DNA of 64,000 nucleotides from contig NC_083385.1 of the NCBI RefSeq assembly GCF_031755915.1, positions 13,289,001 through 13,353,000 of the forward strand. The letters run 5' to 3'. Both the position numbers and the translations under genes were made by a program. This DNA is from Ziziphus jujuba (taxonomy: Eukaryota > Streptophyta > Magnoliopsida > Rosales > Rhamnaceae). Of this stretch, positions 1 through 10,897 are shown one piece after another (the stretch's first letter is position 1; each line of letters opens with the position of its first letter). Below the pieces are notes generated by a model that was not told where the DNA came from, ran no database searches, and saw nothing but the letters and a program-made list of their open reading frames with translations.

Positions 1-390
1 TATTCACAATTTTATTCTTTATTTTTAAAAATTTTTAAAAATACTTTTTATTTTGATAATTGTATTTTTTTAATGACTTGATAATTAATTATAATTTGAA
101 TCAACTAATCTTTTATATGTTTCACGTTAATAGGACTATAGGAGTACATATATGTTTCTACTTTATAAATATAATATTTTTGGGGCATTTTTAATAATAT
201 CAAGTAAGTTTTTTTCTTTCTTTCTTTCTTTCTTTATTTTCTTGGCATTTTTTGGGCATTTATGTTTCTAGATATGCATTGGGAATAGAACCAAGCTGCT
301 TGCTCAAACCAAGACCAAGATTACACAATCAAAATAAAAGAAACTAGAAAACATTAGAAAACTAAATTAAAAGGAAGTAATAGAACTAAC
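1..390 (-). other. Partial intron of the leftmost CYP81 gene
   Basis: This AT-rich stretch lies downstream of the exon 1 donor at 390 and must be the start of the single intron. It contains a short (CTTT)n microsatellite at about 213-235. No coding sequence is visible. Confidence 0.7.
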
Positions 391-1281
391 CAGTATAAAT
401 CCTTTGATAATTTGGTCGGTGTAGCATTCGGGTTGTGACTGTTGCAAAGAGAGTAGATGATCAATCATGGTGTTTCTACTCCCTTGGTTTCTCCGGTGCT
501 CCTCAATTAGACGTTGCAGTAAACGATCCGTCTTTTTAGCAAGTTTTTTTATCCTCCTTTCAAAACCATTAATTCCGATCCATTTCAAAGTAGGCAAGAA
601 ATCTCCTTGGTTTGTTGTCCCACCATACAGCATTAACTCCTCTATAACCTCTCTGAAATTCTGTGCTTCTTCCTTATCAGCAGTAACATCGTCCCCATAG
701 TACCGCTCCCCGGCTACCATTCTTATTACGATGTTAAATGTTAGCTCTGTAAGCGACGATTTCATCTCCACCTTGGAAAAATTTTGTCGTGAATTATGCG
801 AGAGCTTACGCAGAAAGCGCTTCACTTCGTCCTTTCGGATTCCCAAGAACATGTTGAGGCGGCTCGACGAGAAGACCTCTAAAGAACCAATACGGCGGAG
901 GTTGCGCCAGTGATCACCGTACGGAGTCGCTGCGACAGTTGTGTAGTTGTAGTGCACGTGTTTTCCCAAGAGTAACTGAGGTCGGTTGGCGAGAACGATG
1001 TCGTTTTTGTTGAAGCATTCTTCGACCGCCGGGGCAGACGATACCACAACAACGCGGCGAGATCCTAACCAGAGAGTGAAAATTGGGCCGTAGTTTTGGG
1101 AGAGACGGCGTAAAGTTCGGTGGACCGGAGGTCTTAAGAGATGGAGATGACCAATAATCGGAAGAGAAAATGGTCCTGGTGGGAGGTTTTTGTAAGGTGA
1201 TCTGTATTGTAGGTAGAAGAGCTTGAAAGCAAAGAAAAAGATGATAAGGGAAAGACATGTGTAGAACAGAGCATCTTCCAT
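391..1281 (-). CDS. CYP81-family cytochrome P450, exon 1 only (gene continues past the left edge)
   Basis: This is the first exon (297 codons) of a microsomal P450. It starts at the ATG ending at 1281 and stops at a CTG|GTTAGT donor, so the reading frame passes cleanly to an exon 2 that would lie left of base 1. The protein begins with a hydrophobic ER anchor (residues ~5-22). It has the proline-rich hinge NLPPGP (~33-38), the C-helix WRNLRR (~125-130), the RMVAGERYYGDD segment typical of CYP81, and the [15 protein letters not shown] segment before the intron. The heme-binding half is not in the window, so intactness cannot be judged. CYP81 enzymes hydroxylate flavonoids, isoflavonoids, lignans or indole glucosinolates; which substrate applies here is unknown. 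It is the most divergent of the full-length-looking array members in the residues of exon 1 (for example VHYNYTTVAATPYGD). No internal stop is seen. Confidence 0.9.
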
Positions 1282-1418
1282 GGCGGGTGGGCTTTGTTGT
1301 TGGTATTTTCTTTTCTTTTTTTTCGTTTTTCTAAAGTATAATTTATAACTTGTTACTTCCCAAGCAATTCCTTATTCAAGACGCCCTTGTGAGTTGAAAT
1401 ATATATGACTAACACCCA

Positions 1419-1426
1419 TATTTATA
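1419..1426 (-). promoter_or_regulatory. TATA box of the leftmost CYP81 gene
   Basis: TATAAATA on the minus strand, about 140 nt upstream of the ATG at 1281. The same TATAAATA appears upstream of the next gene (4209-4216). Position and consensus fit a plant TATA box; the transcription start is not known. Confidence 0.45.
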
Positions 1427-1555
1427 GTAACAGATTTCTTAAAATGGCTGTGCATGGTTATAAATGGTGGACGAGCCAAATCTCTAAAGGATAAGTATCC
1501 TAATCAATGAATAAATAATGGTTCTTGTCCAGCGCGCAGTGGAAACTCGTGATCC

Positions 1556-1790
1556 ACATTGGCAAAACACTGAATCGGCATCCGCTTCGATAGTGATTTT
1601 TTCATGGCTTAGAGATCGATAATTTACTACTCTTTAGGATTTGAGGAGATTATTGTATTCTTTTATTTTAAAATCCTTTTTATATAAAAAGGTTGGCTGA
1701 CTCCTCAGTCCTCGACCAGATGTACTCTTGGATATTCAGACATTAAAAACAATATTGTCGTTTTAATATCAATGTCTCTCTCTGTTACTT
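1556..1790. repeat. Upstream block duplicated at 18322-18610
   Basis: The block around TTTTTTCATGGCTTAGAGAT, followed by the tract with GGTTGGCTGACTCCTCAG, recurs nearly unchanged about 16.8 kb away at 18322-18610. It is part of the far promoter of the leftmost P450 and shows that the sequence beside the exon-less pseudogene (17040-17678) came from the same ancestral unit. Confidence 0.75.
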
Positions 1791-2287
1791 GACGTGTTTG
1801 TTTTGTACACGAAATTCATTTATTGAAAGAGAATCCATAAAAGAAAAAAAAAGAAAAAAAAAACATGTCGAGCTTTAGCCTTTTGTGGAATTATCAAGAG
1901 CCTGCTCGAGCCAATCATTTATTTTTGTATTTTCAGGAGAAAAATGAGATTCACGCAGAGCACGGTCACCATCACCAACAAGACAAATCATGACTCGAAG
2001 AACCTCCAGCTCCATGTGAGATGGTTCAAAAAAAGCAAAAAAAATCTTCATACACACAAACACAAATATTTAAAAAAACAAAAGCATTATTATTAAACTT
2101 ATGCGACAATATTTTGGTTATATATGTAACCTTACAAGAAAAGGTATAGAATTAGAATTTCCTTGTTCTAATATATTAAAAGAAAAAAAAAAATTCTCTC
2201 AACCAAAGGAAAAAAAAAAAAAAAAAAAAGTCGAACAACAATAATTAAATAATAGGGTATGGCTAGTCAAATGCATTGACGTAATTT
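1791..2287. other. Intergenic; 3' flank of the 2288-4171 P450
   Basis: No gene is seen. The stretch at ~2040-2140 (CAAACACAAATAT, then GCGACAATATTTTGGTTATA and ACCTTACAA) is the same 3' flank motif found downstream of the other array members at ~5290, ~10730, ~16930 and ~29400. A 62-codon open frame at 1875-2063 overlaps it and has no recognisable domain. A poly(A) tract lies at ~2208-2229. Confidence 0.5.
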
Positions 2288-4171
2288 TTAAATTTGATCC
2301 CAAGACTCCAAGAGAACATTGCTCATGATAGGACGTGCTTTACACATGACCTCCAACGGAACAGCTTTGGGCATAGTCATACCTTCGCCTTCGGCCATAT
2401 CAATTTTCTCGTCGCTTACTTTCTCCCACTCTAAGCCCTGAATCAAAGAGCCCAATGTTAAACCCATTATACGTTGGGCAAGCCCAGCTCCAGGACATGA
2501 CCTCCTTCCAATGCCATATGGCAGTAGCTTGTACGGCATCTCATCATGTCCATCTTTATCCACTTCAAATCTCTCAGGTTTAAAACTATCTGGATCATCC
2601 CACATACTAGGATCTCTGTGTATCGCCCATGCATTAATCAATACAATGGTACCCTGCGGCACGTCATATCCGCCAACTTGGCAATCGGCGGAAGAGAAAT
2701 GTGGCACAAGGTTTGGCGCTGCTGGGTGCAACCGAAGGGTTTCGGAGATGATATTTTGGAGGTATGGTAGTTTGGGAAGATCTTGTTCGTCCACCAAACG
2801 TTGTTGCCCAACACGTTCATCAAGTTCAAGTCTAGCTTTCTTCAAGATATGGGGATGATTTAATAGATTGGCCAAAGCCCATTCTATTGTCACTGATGAT
2901 GTGTCCGTCCCAGCCAATAACAATACCTGCAAAGTGATTGAAGAGTTATAATAAAAAATCTAAATATGGAGAAATAAATAAGAGAGAATCAGAGATTAAT
3001 TTAAAACTCCAAACTACAGAAAAATTATCATTACAATTTTTATTTTATTTTTAGTTAAAAGCGATTGAATTTTAGAGATATTATGTGATTAATTAATTTT
3101 TTAAATTTAAACATATGTCAAGTTATATGAAAATCTTACATTTCTAATTATCATAACATTATATTTCAATAATATTAACGGGCCCTATAATTAATTAAGT
3201 AATAGTGGATATGTGCAATTTTAGAAGAACAATAAGTTGGCCAAATAAATTTGTAATGAAACACTTTTCAACGAAGTACTAACCTGTACGAGGCCTTTGA
3301 TAATTTGGTCAGTGTAGTATTCAGGCTGCGATTTTTGCAAAGAAAGTAAATGATCAATCATGGTGTTTCCGCTCTCTTTCCTTTTCCGATGCTCGTCAAC
3401 CAAGCCTTGCATGAACCGGTCCATCCTATTACCAAGATTCTGTATCCTGCTTTCATAACTACCATTGCATCCGATCCAATTGAAGAAGGGCAAGAAGTCT
3501 CCTGGAATATTTGATACCGCATAAGAAACCATCTCCTTAATTATGTCTCTAAATTGGCAAGCTTCTTCCTCATTCGTCACCTTGTCACCGTAGTATCGCT
3601 TCCCGGCAACCATCCTCATTATGATGTTGAAGGCCAGCTCCGAAAGCAAAGATCTCATCTCAACCCTTTCAAAATCTTTTACTGAGTTTTGCGAAAGCTT
3701 ACACAGCAACCGCTTGACTTCATCCTTTCTAATTCCTATAAAGATGTTGAGACGGCTTGACGAGAAGATATCTGTGGAGCTAATGCGGCGGAGGTTGCGC
3801 CAGTGATCACCGTATGAGGCTGCAACCATGGTCGTGTTGTTGTATGCAAGGTGTTTGGTTATGAGGAGGTGAGGACGATTGGCAAGGACGATGTCGTTCT
3901 TGGTAAAGCAGTCGCGTACAGCCGAAGGCGATGATACTATAACCACACGACGAGAACCAAACCAGAGAGAGAAAATGGGGCCGTATTTTTGCGACAGGCG
4001 GTGGTAAGTTTGATGGATTGGAGGTTTCAAGAGATGGAGGTGGCCAACAATTGGGAGAGAAGGTGGACTTGGTGGGAGGTTTTTGTAGGGAGTTTTAGTT
4101 CTGAGCAAGAATTTGAAAGCAAATAAGAGGATGACAAAGGAAAGGATTGTGCATGGTAGGGTGTCTTCCAT
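2288..4171 (-). CDS. CYP81-family cytochrome P450 (intact, two exons)
   Basis: Join of exon 1 (3284-4171) and exon 2 (2288-2926), giving 508 residues, the usual CYP81 length. The 357-nt intron has a CAG|GTTAGT donor and a TTTGCAG acceptor in phase 0. It is an ER-anchored heme monooxygenase. The membrane anchor is at ~5-22, followed by [16 protein letters not shown] (~125-130), AGTDTSS (I-helix, ~301-307), ETLR (~358-361), PERF (~413-416) and the heme loop with Cys ~440. The heme loop reads [11 protein letters not shown]: the near-invariant Phe of FxxGxRxCxG is Tyr here, unlike every other readable member of the array. All other key residues are present. Substrate is unknown; known CYP81 members act on (iso)flavonoids and related phenylpropanoids and pair with cytochrome P450 reductase. 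A TATAAATA lies ~40 nt upstream of the ATG. Confidence 0.93.
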
Positions 4172-4208
4172 GTCTTTGTTGTGCCTTTAGGAATCTGCCA
4201 CTCATTGG

Positions 4209-4216
4209 TATTTATA
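4209..4216 (-). promoter_or_regulatory. TATA box of the 2288-4171 P450
   Basis: TATAAATA on the minus strand 38-45 nt before the ATG at 4171, which would give a very short 5' leader. The same context (GGTATTTAT on the plus strand) recurs upstream of the 5510-7649 and 22654-24970 genes. Confidence 0.5.
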
Positions 4217-5509
4217 ATTTGGGACTAAGCATTCATAAAATAAAGTTAGTAGAATTCCAAGAAAATTTAGTCAAAAATAAAGATACTCAAAGACGGAAAA
4301 ACATTTAATGGCGACATCCATTTCATTTCTTATTTTGGCATTTTAAGTAATGCTTTGGATTTTTTTTGGGAAGAAAATATCTATTTGCATATTTGGAAGT
4401 GTTATTTTTCATAGCACTTAATTTGCATAATACTTTTGTTAATAGGTTTTTAATAAGAGCAATACCAAATTTTTTTACCAAAATTTTAGTAACCAATTAT
4501 ATTATAGTTTTTTAATGGTGTTAAATTGATATTACCTTATATATATAAGTAGATAAATTATTTAAAAGTTGCCAAATAATAAATACCAAAACTTTGATAA
4601 AAAAATTTAATCATTCTAAATTTATTCTTTTAATAAAGAATAAATAAATGTCAAAATATTTAACTACATACAATAAAACGCTTTTTTAAATTTATATTTG
4701 ATATTTTTATATTTTAATTAATGCTTTATTATTATTATAATTTTTTTATTTGGAAGTAATTATTTTAAAAAAACAAATCAACTTCGGTGCCTTTTTTAGA
4801 AGTGCCTTAACTGATTTTTTTTATTGAAAAAAAAAACAGTTTTTAATATTTTTCCAGACATATAAACGACTTTCTTTTTTTGTGTTTTTAATAATTGGCT
4901 AATCATTGATATTTATAATTTTGGTCTTAGCACTCATAAAATAAAGTTAGTGGATTTCCAAGTAAATTCAGTCAAGAAAATATACAGACAGAAAAGAAAT
5001 TGAATGGTGGCATCCATTTCACTTCTTCTTATAGCATATTAATTAATGCTTTGGATAATTTTTATTTTGAGTATATGTGCATAAAAAGGAAAGGAAAATG
5101 ACAGTAGTGAATGTGGCAATGAAATAAAATATCAAGGCAAGATTGATTTCGTAAATAAAAAGAAAAAACCATACAAATCTTCAAACACAAACAAAATGGG
5201 AAAAAAAAAAAATTTAACATCATTAAAAACTGCCATATAATTGGTTATCAAAATTTTGGTAAAAAAATTTGGTACCTGTAATACTGTTCGTTATATATTA
5301 ATACACCCATGCAATTATTTTTTTTTTTTAAAGATAATATTTGGTTAAATTTAAAACCTTACAAATTGAACCAAAAATATATTTTAAAAAAAGAAGAAGC
5401 TTAGGTAAGTACTGAGACTAGATGTGAGTACAAAATAAAAAATAAAGGGAAAAAAAAAAAAAACTATATCTTAACCAAAATCTAAAGCAGTAAAGCTATT
5501 CAATAATTT
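4217..5509. other. Intergenic AT-rich spacer between array units
   Basis: No gene is seen. It joins the upstream region of the 2288-4171 gene to the 3' flank of the pseudogene at 5510-7649. The flank at ~5090-5400 (AATAAAATATCAAGGCAAGA, then CACCCATGCAA and CCTTACAAA) matches the 3' flanks at ~10590-10770 and ~16800-16980. Part of the upstream motif (CACTCATAAAATAAAGTTAG) occurs twice, near 4229 and 4931, suggesting a small internal duplication. Confidence 0.5.
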
Positions 5510-6550
5510 CTAAATTTTGTCCATAGATTCCAAGAGAACATGATTCATAATAGAACGTGTTTTGCACATGACCTCCAACGGAACGACTTTGGGCATGGTG
5601 GTCCCCTGTCATATCAATTTCCTCCACACTAACTTTCCTCCATTCGAAGCATTGAGTCAACGATCCTAATATCGAGCCTATTACACGTTGTGCCAGCCCA
5701 TCCCCAGGACAAGCCCTCCTTCCAATGCGGAACGGCAATATCTTCTGCATTTGATCATGAGCTTCATGACGATCACCAACTTCAAATCTTTCAGGCTTAA
5801 AACTTTCTGGATCTTCCCATAGTTCAGGGTTTCCGTGTACGGCCCACACATTAATCAATACAATGTTATCGTGCGGCACGTCGTATCCGCCAACTTCACA
5901 ACCCGCGGAAGAGTAATGTGGCGCAAGCAACGGTGCTGCTGTGAACAATCGAAGGGTTTCGGATATGATGTTTTGGAGGAATGGAAGTTTGGATACTTCT
6001 GGTTCATCAACTAAACGTTGGGCATGTTGCCCAATTTGTTCATCGAGTTCAATTCTAGCTTTTGTCAAGGTAGGAGGATGGTTAAGTAGATTGGACAATG
6101 CCCATTCTAGTGTCACTGATGATGTGTCAGTCCCAGCTATTAACAATGCCTGCATGGTTAAGTTAGTTTTGTAACCTAGCCAAAAATCTAAAAACCCAAG
6201 AGAGTTTAAACAAGTCTAAATTAATTTGTATACTACAACAAGTTCTATATTATTGATAGACTACATATACGTGTTTGGCTTCTTAGTGTAAAATAATATT
6301 TCAATGATGTTAACTGGTATTGAAAAAATAATAATAATGATAATAATAATCATGGTGGAGACGTGGCAGTGTAGAAGATTTATACAATGGACGTGATAAA
6401 CCTATAAATTCTTAAAATAAATACAACTATGAAAACTTTACCTGAAATTAAGGTATTTTACTATTTGACTCTATTACATCCTCATCAATTTAATATCATC
6501 AATTATATGCGTGCCAAATTTTCCTTCTTATATATTAGTTTTATATAGAA

Positions 6551-6586
6551 ATATATATATATATATATATATCTATATATATATAG
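6551..6586. repeat. TA microsatellite in pseudogene intron
   Basis: Nearly pure (TA)n run with one interruption. A second TA run lies at 6802-6822, 50-70 nt from the exon 1 donor, in the same place as the runs at 12403-12424 and 19828-19852 in paralogous introns. Confidence 0.8.
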
Positions 6587-6639
6587 CTTTTTGGTGACAT
6601 AGATAAATATTTGTTTGTTTTCCACAGATCATTCCAAAG

Positions 6640-6682
6640 TTGACCATTGACCATTGACTCTATAAAACGTTAACTATTGACC
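6640..6682 (+). promoter_or_regulatory. W-box cluster in the intron of the broken P450
   Basis: Four TTGACY cores (6640, 6647, 6654, 6677) within 43 nt. WRKY transcription factors bind this core. Similar clusters sit in the introns of the paralogs at 18164-18194 and 19706-19738, so the cluster is inherited with the array unit. Function is inferred from motif only. Confidence 0.4.
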
Positions 6683-6801
6683 AACCCACCATTTTCTCTG
6701 TTCATGAGATTCACTGATACAGCTAGTGTGAACGTTTATGTCCGGCGAATTCAAATTCACAGCAATTAAATAACTAAAATGGGAAAAAAGGACCATATGT
6801 G

Positions 6802-6832
<31 letters not shown>

Positions 6833-7760
6833 GTAAGTTAAGAAAATAAGAGAAGCTTATAAGCACTAACCAGTATAAGCTCTTTGATAATTTGGTCAGT
6901 GTAGTATGCAGGCTGCGATTGTTGGAGAGAAAGCAAATGATCGATCATGGTGTTTCTACTCTCTTTCCCATTGCGAACCAATTCAAGATGGGCGAGAAGT
7001 CTCCTGGGTTTGATGCTCCACCACTGGCAGCAATCTCCTTAACGAGCTCTCTGAACCGCCTTGCCTCGTCCTCATCCGAGACCTCGTCGCCGTAGTACCG
7101 TTTTCCAGCAACCATTCTCATGATGATGTTAAAGGTCAGCTTCGAAAGCAATGACTTCATTTCCACTCTTATTAAATCTTGTACCGAGTTCTGGGAAATC
7201 TTAAACAGTAAGCGCTTGACTTCATTTTTTTGAATGCTTTAGAACATGTTGATACGGCTTGTCGAGAAGATCTCGATGGAACCGATGCGGAGGATATTGC
7301 GACAGTGGTCGCCGTTTGGGGCTGCAATCATGGTCGTCTTGTTGTATGCAAGGTGTTTGCGGATCACCAGCCGAGGGCGGCGGTTGGCATTCATGCACAG
7401 CCGTGGCCGAGGATACTATAACCACGCAGCGGGAACCAAACCAGAGAAATAAAATGGGACCGTATTTTGTGACAGGCGGTGGTAAGTTCGATGGAAAGGA
7501 AGTTTTGCGAGATGGAGGTGGCCAACAACTGGGAGAGAAGCTGGACTTGGTGGGGGATTTTTTTATGGAGTTTTAGCTTTGAGGAAGAATTTGAAAGTAA
7601 AGAAGAAGATGACAAGGGAAAAGATTGTGTATAGCAGTGTGTCTTCCATGGCTTGTGTGCTTAATGATTTGCTTTGTTTGAATATATTGGATTTAATCTA
7701 AGGGTATTTATGATGGTGGTAGTGGATAAAAATTTGGATATATATATATATATATATAGG

Positions 7761-9255
7761 TGATAAATGAGTTTTAGCTCAATTATTTAGTCTTCTATAG
7801 TTTAATTATTTGTGGAAAACTCAAGTATTTATGGTTATTTTGATATGTTTTTGTGTATTTGTGTATGTGAGCTCTAAAGTGAAGAGAAGAGTAAATTTCA
7901 TAGTTTTTGAAGTTTTGGAGATCATTTTAGAGAGGAAGAATGTTAACTATACCTCAACCAAGTCAAACATGCCACTTATTATTGAAGATTTTTAAAATTT
8001 TGACTTTATTGATTTTGGTCAAATTGAAGTTTTAATGAGAGCATATGCAAGACACGCGCATTTAGTGTAGAGATTTGTATATGCAAATCATATGATTCAT
8101 TTAAATTAGGCATATGAAAGCTATGTGCACATCTAGAACCCTTTAATCTTAATCTAAAAGCTAGATTTAAGGCTAAAGTTTTAGAGATTATTTAAGAGGG
8201 TTTTATTTGAGGAGGCTTGCTAGAGGGGACAAAGAGAGGAGCCACCATTGTAGATAGCTTGGAGAAGAGCTGCAGAGCAACGCACTCAATTTAGAAAGAG
8301 AAAGAGCAAAATCCAGAGAGAGAAAGCTTGGGCTTGGAAGAAGATTGAAGATTGAGGAGATTCCTCCACAAGATTCCTCGTGCTTTGAGTTTTCTCTATC
8401 TTTTATCACTCTTAAAATTGTATTTGGATATATATATATATATATTGTGTTTGACATGGATCTAATGATGAATATATATTCTATTTTGGATTTGGTTTAT
8501 ATTTTGTATCTGGATTGCTAGATTTATTATCTAGGATATGGATGAAACTTTTATTTGGATTGTAATTGAATGATGGGTTGATTAATATTGTGCAATTCTA
8601 TTTTTTTCTTGTGTATTCCTTGGATTTAATGTTATAATATGCCTAATTAGATTAGAAATCAATTGGGTACTTGGTAGATCTATAAATTTTTCGTTGGGAA
8701 AGGGTTATTTAATGGATTTGTCACTAGGATTACACAACTCATATTTTAATTAGAGTTGGAAAGCTTTATTTGGGTAACCTAAAAAGGAGAATTAATGCAT
8801 GGCATTTTAGGTTAATTTAGGAAGGGATTCTTCAATTTCCACTAATTATTCATAGATTCTAATTTTTCTAGAGATAGGAAATTAGATGTAATTAGAATCC
8901 CTTTCGTTAGAATTAAGGATAGAAATCCAATAGTAATCATCCAAGTTAAGTTCAATTATAGGAAGAATAAAAGGAAAATCAATATCTTAGAACTTTAGAT
9001 CATAATATTTGTCATTTCCATTTCTTCTGTGTGTTATTTCTCTTGATTTTTTGTCTTACTATTTTAGTTTAATTTTAATATTAGTTTTAATTTACGTTCA
9101 CACTAATTTTTAGTTAAATTGGGTGCCTAAATAAAAAGAATTAATCAATAATTTTAGTAATTAGCAAAGCTTCGAACATCAATTTTCAAGGATACAATAC
9201 TCACTCATCACTATATTACTTGTGCGACCCATGTATTTGCAGAAATAATGCATCA
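7761..9255. mobile_element. Solo LTR, Ty3/gypsy-type
   Basis: A 1495-bp insertion that begins TGATAAATGAG and ends AATGCATCA, i.e. TGAT...ATCA termini. It is bordered by a near-perfect 5-bp target duplication, ATAGG (7756-7760) and ATAGA (9256-9260). Its 3' end contains TACTTGTGCGACCCATGTAT, the type of sequence common at the end of long plant gypsy LTRs (Tat/Athila-like). There is no internal coding region, primer site or second LTR, so it is a solo LTR left by recombination. It sits ~110 bp upstream of the ATG of the P450 pseudogene and pushes the rest of that gene's upstream region, which resumes at ~9262 with GGCTAAGCATTAATAAAATA, 1.5 kb away. Strand and exact lineage are not assigned. 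Confidence 0.75.
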
Positions 9256-10897
9256 ATAGAGGCTAAGCATTAATAAAATAGAGTGAGTAATGGATTAGGG
9301 CTTGTATAGGGATTCATTCTCTATGGCTAAGGTTGAAACTTCTTTTTTTTTTTAATCAGACCCATAAATGTGTTTTAAGAAATTTCGTGATGATTAAAAA
9401 TTTAGAACTTTTTTTTTTTTTGAAAAGAAAAAAAATTTAGAACTTATTACATCGAAAATCTTTTACAAGGTAAAATTACTACATTACACCATTGCAAAAA
9501 TAATGAATATATTATATAAAAATAATAATATGTAATCAAATTTATGAATAGTTATACACATATAATTAATTGAATATAGTACAAAATATATTAGTTATTT
9601 TTCTTTAAAAAAAAAACTTTTAGAATACAACATAGGGCACAAAACAAACAAATATAATTCTTTCAAATTTAACGTAATCAATGGATAAATGTGTTTTGGG
9701 GTAGAACGAATGGATATTAAATTGGCGCGGATGAGGTAGCATTTTTTCCTTTAAAGCCACGCTTCAAGATACAGTGACAATAGTCACGTGTTTTAAGAAT
9801 CTTCGATCAAGTTGACTTTTCTTTTTCTTCAAAAAAAATAGTTAGACTTCTGTTTGTGTCAGTTTATTATTGGACAATTATTAAATTGGGGTTTGAAGAT
9901 TTGATCTCTCATATATACGCTGATTACGTCAGTGAGTGCGTATATTTTAATCCTCACTATGTCGTCAATCAGTACGTCAGATTTGCGGCGGTTGGTTGCA
10001 AATTGGCATGCGTCTGGACCAACATTTCATTTGATTATTCACCTCCCAATTGATTTCTAATTCATTACAAATCAACACTAATACGGCCGTAAAACATACA
10101 TTCAACAATTTTTTAAATTTTAATGTAATCCGTGTCATTATTTATTTATCTATTCAATTTTTTCGGAAACCAAATGATGGTGCTTGGATGATGAGGCTGA
10201 GCTTTGCATTGTTTTCTTTAACAATAGTCATGCGCAGTTGAAATATTCCACCACAGTGCCAATATTCTTTTTTTTTTTTTTTTTTTTGGGTGCATTTTCA
10301 AAAATATCTAAAGCCTTAATAATACAAAAACTGGAGATATGAACAATCAAACTCTAAGTCTCAACCGTGTGGCTTTCACTTATTCATGGAAACACGAAAT
10401 GCCTTTCAAAAAAAAATTATAAAAAAAAAATAAAAAAAAAGAGAAAGTAAAATGACAGCAACGAAAATAGTACCTAGAGATCATTTGTACCTGATAGTGT
10501 TGACAACACTGAGAAAATATATTTTTTTAACCTATAGCGACAAACCAAGTTGTGGCTAAACACATGTTTTTTTGTACTGCAGTGCAGCAGCAATAAAATA
10601 AAATATCAAGGCAAGATAAATTTCATAATTAAAAAGAAAAAACTCGATGGTTCAAATACAAATCTTCAAACACAAACAAAAAAGGAAAAAAGAAAAGAAA
10701 AGAAAAGGAATTATATATTATTACACCCATGCAACAATATTTGTTTATGTTTATGACCTTACAAAATGAATATTAAATAAATAAAAAACCTTACTGGTAC
10801 TAGATGTCAATAGAAAATTAATATATATATATATATATATATTAACCAATTGTTGGAAGATATAAATAATAAAAATCTAAAGCTCCTCACATAATCT
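9256..10897. other. Intergenic: displaced upstream region of pseudogene plus 3' flank of next P450
   Basis: The left part (to ~10240) is the far upstream region of the 5510-7649 unit. It aligns by eye with 13650-14370 and 21400-21830, for example TAAAGCCACG...CAATAGTCACGTG and the GTCAGTGAGTGCGTATATTT stretch. From ~10330 onward it is the 3' flank of the 10898-13351 gene, with AATAAAATATCAAGGCAAGA, CCATGCAACAATATTTG, and a TA run at ~10820-10842. No gene is seen; short open frames here have no domain. Confidence 0.55.
9785..9790. promoter_or_regulatory. G-box (CACGTG), displaced by the solo LTR
   Basis: Palindromic CACGTG in the conserved upstream block. Without the 1.5-kb LTR it would lie ~640 bp from the pseudogene ATG, matching the G-boxes of the paralogs at 14037, 21487 and 25541. 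Confidence 0.4.

Larger units (their letters stand above)
5510..7649 (-). pseudogene. CYP81-family P450 pseudogene
   Basis: Both exons are recognisable: exon 1 at 6871-7649 and exon 2 at 5510-6149, with normal splice borders (CTG|GTTAGT donor, TGCAG acceptor). Exon 1 is broken many times. There is an in-frame TAA at 7563-7565 right after KAKTP and a frameshift soon after. Roughly 30 nt that encode the FTKNDIVLA segment are deleted near 7390. A further frameshift follows the region around INMF (~7245), and a deletion of roughly 100 nt after LNWF (~6970) removes the helix before the TMIDHLL segment. Exon 2 keeps AGTDTSS, ETLR, PERF and a heme loop ([10 protein letters not shown]), but a small deletion after EEIDM shifts the last ~35 codons out of frame. 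It cannot make a working P450. Confidence 0.93.

Noticed and set aside
1875..2063. 62-codon open frame on the minus strand
   Set aside because: It overlaps a conserved P450 3' flank, has no recognisable domain, and the similar frame at 29149-29367 is not the same protein.
2511..2858. Plus-strand open frame of 115 codons opposite P450 exon 2
   Set aside because: Antisense shadow of a clearly coding exon; the same shadows recur at 10928-11368, 17088-17414 and 18952-19407 because the sense exons are conserved.
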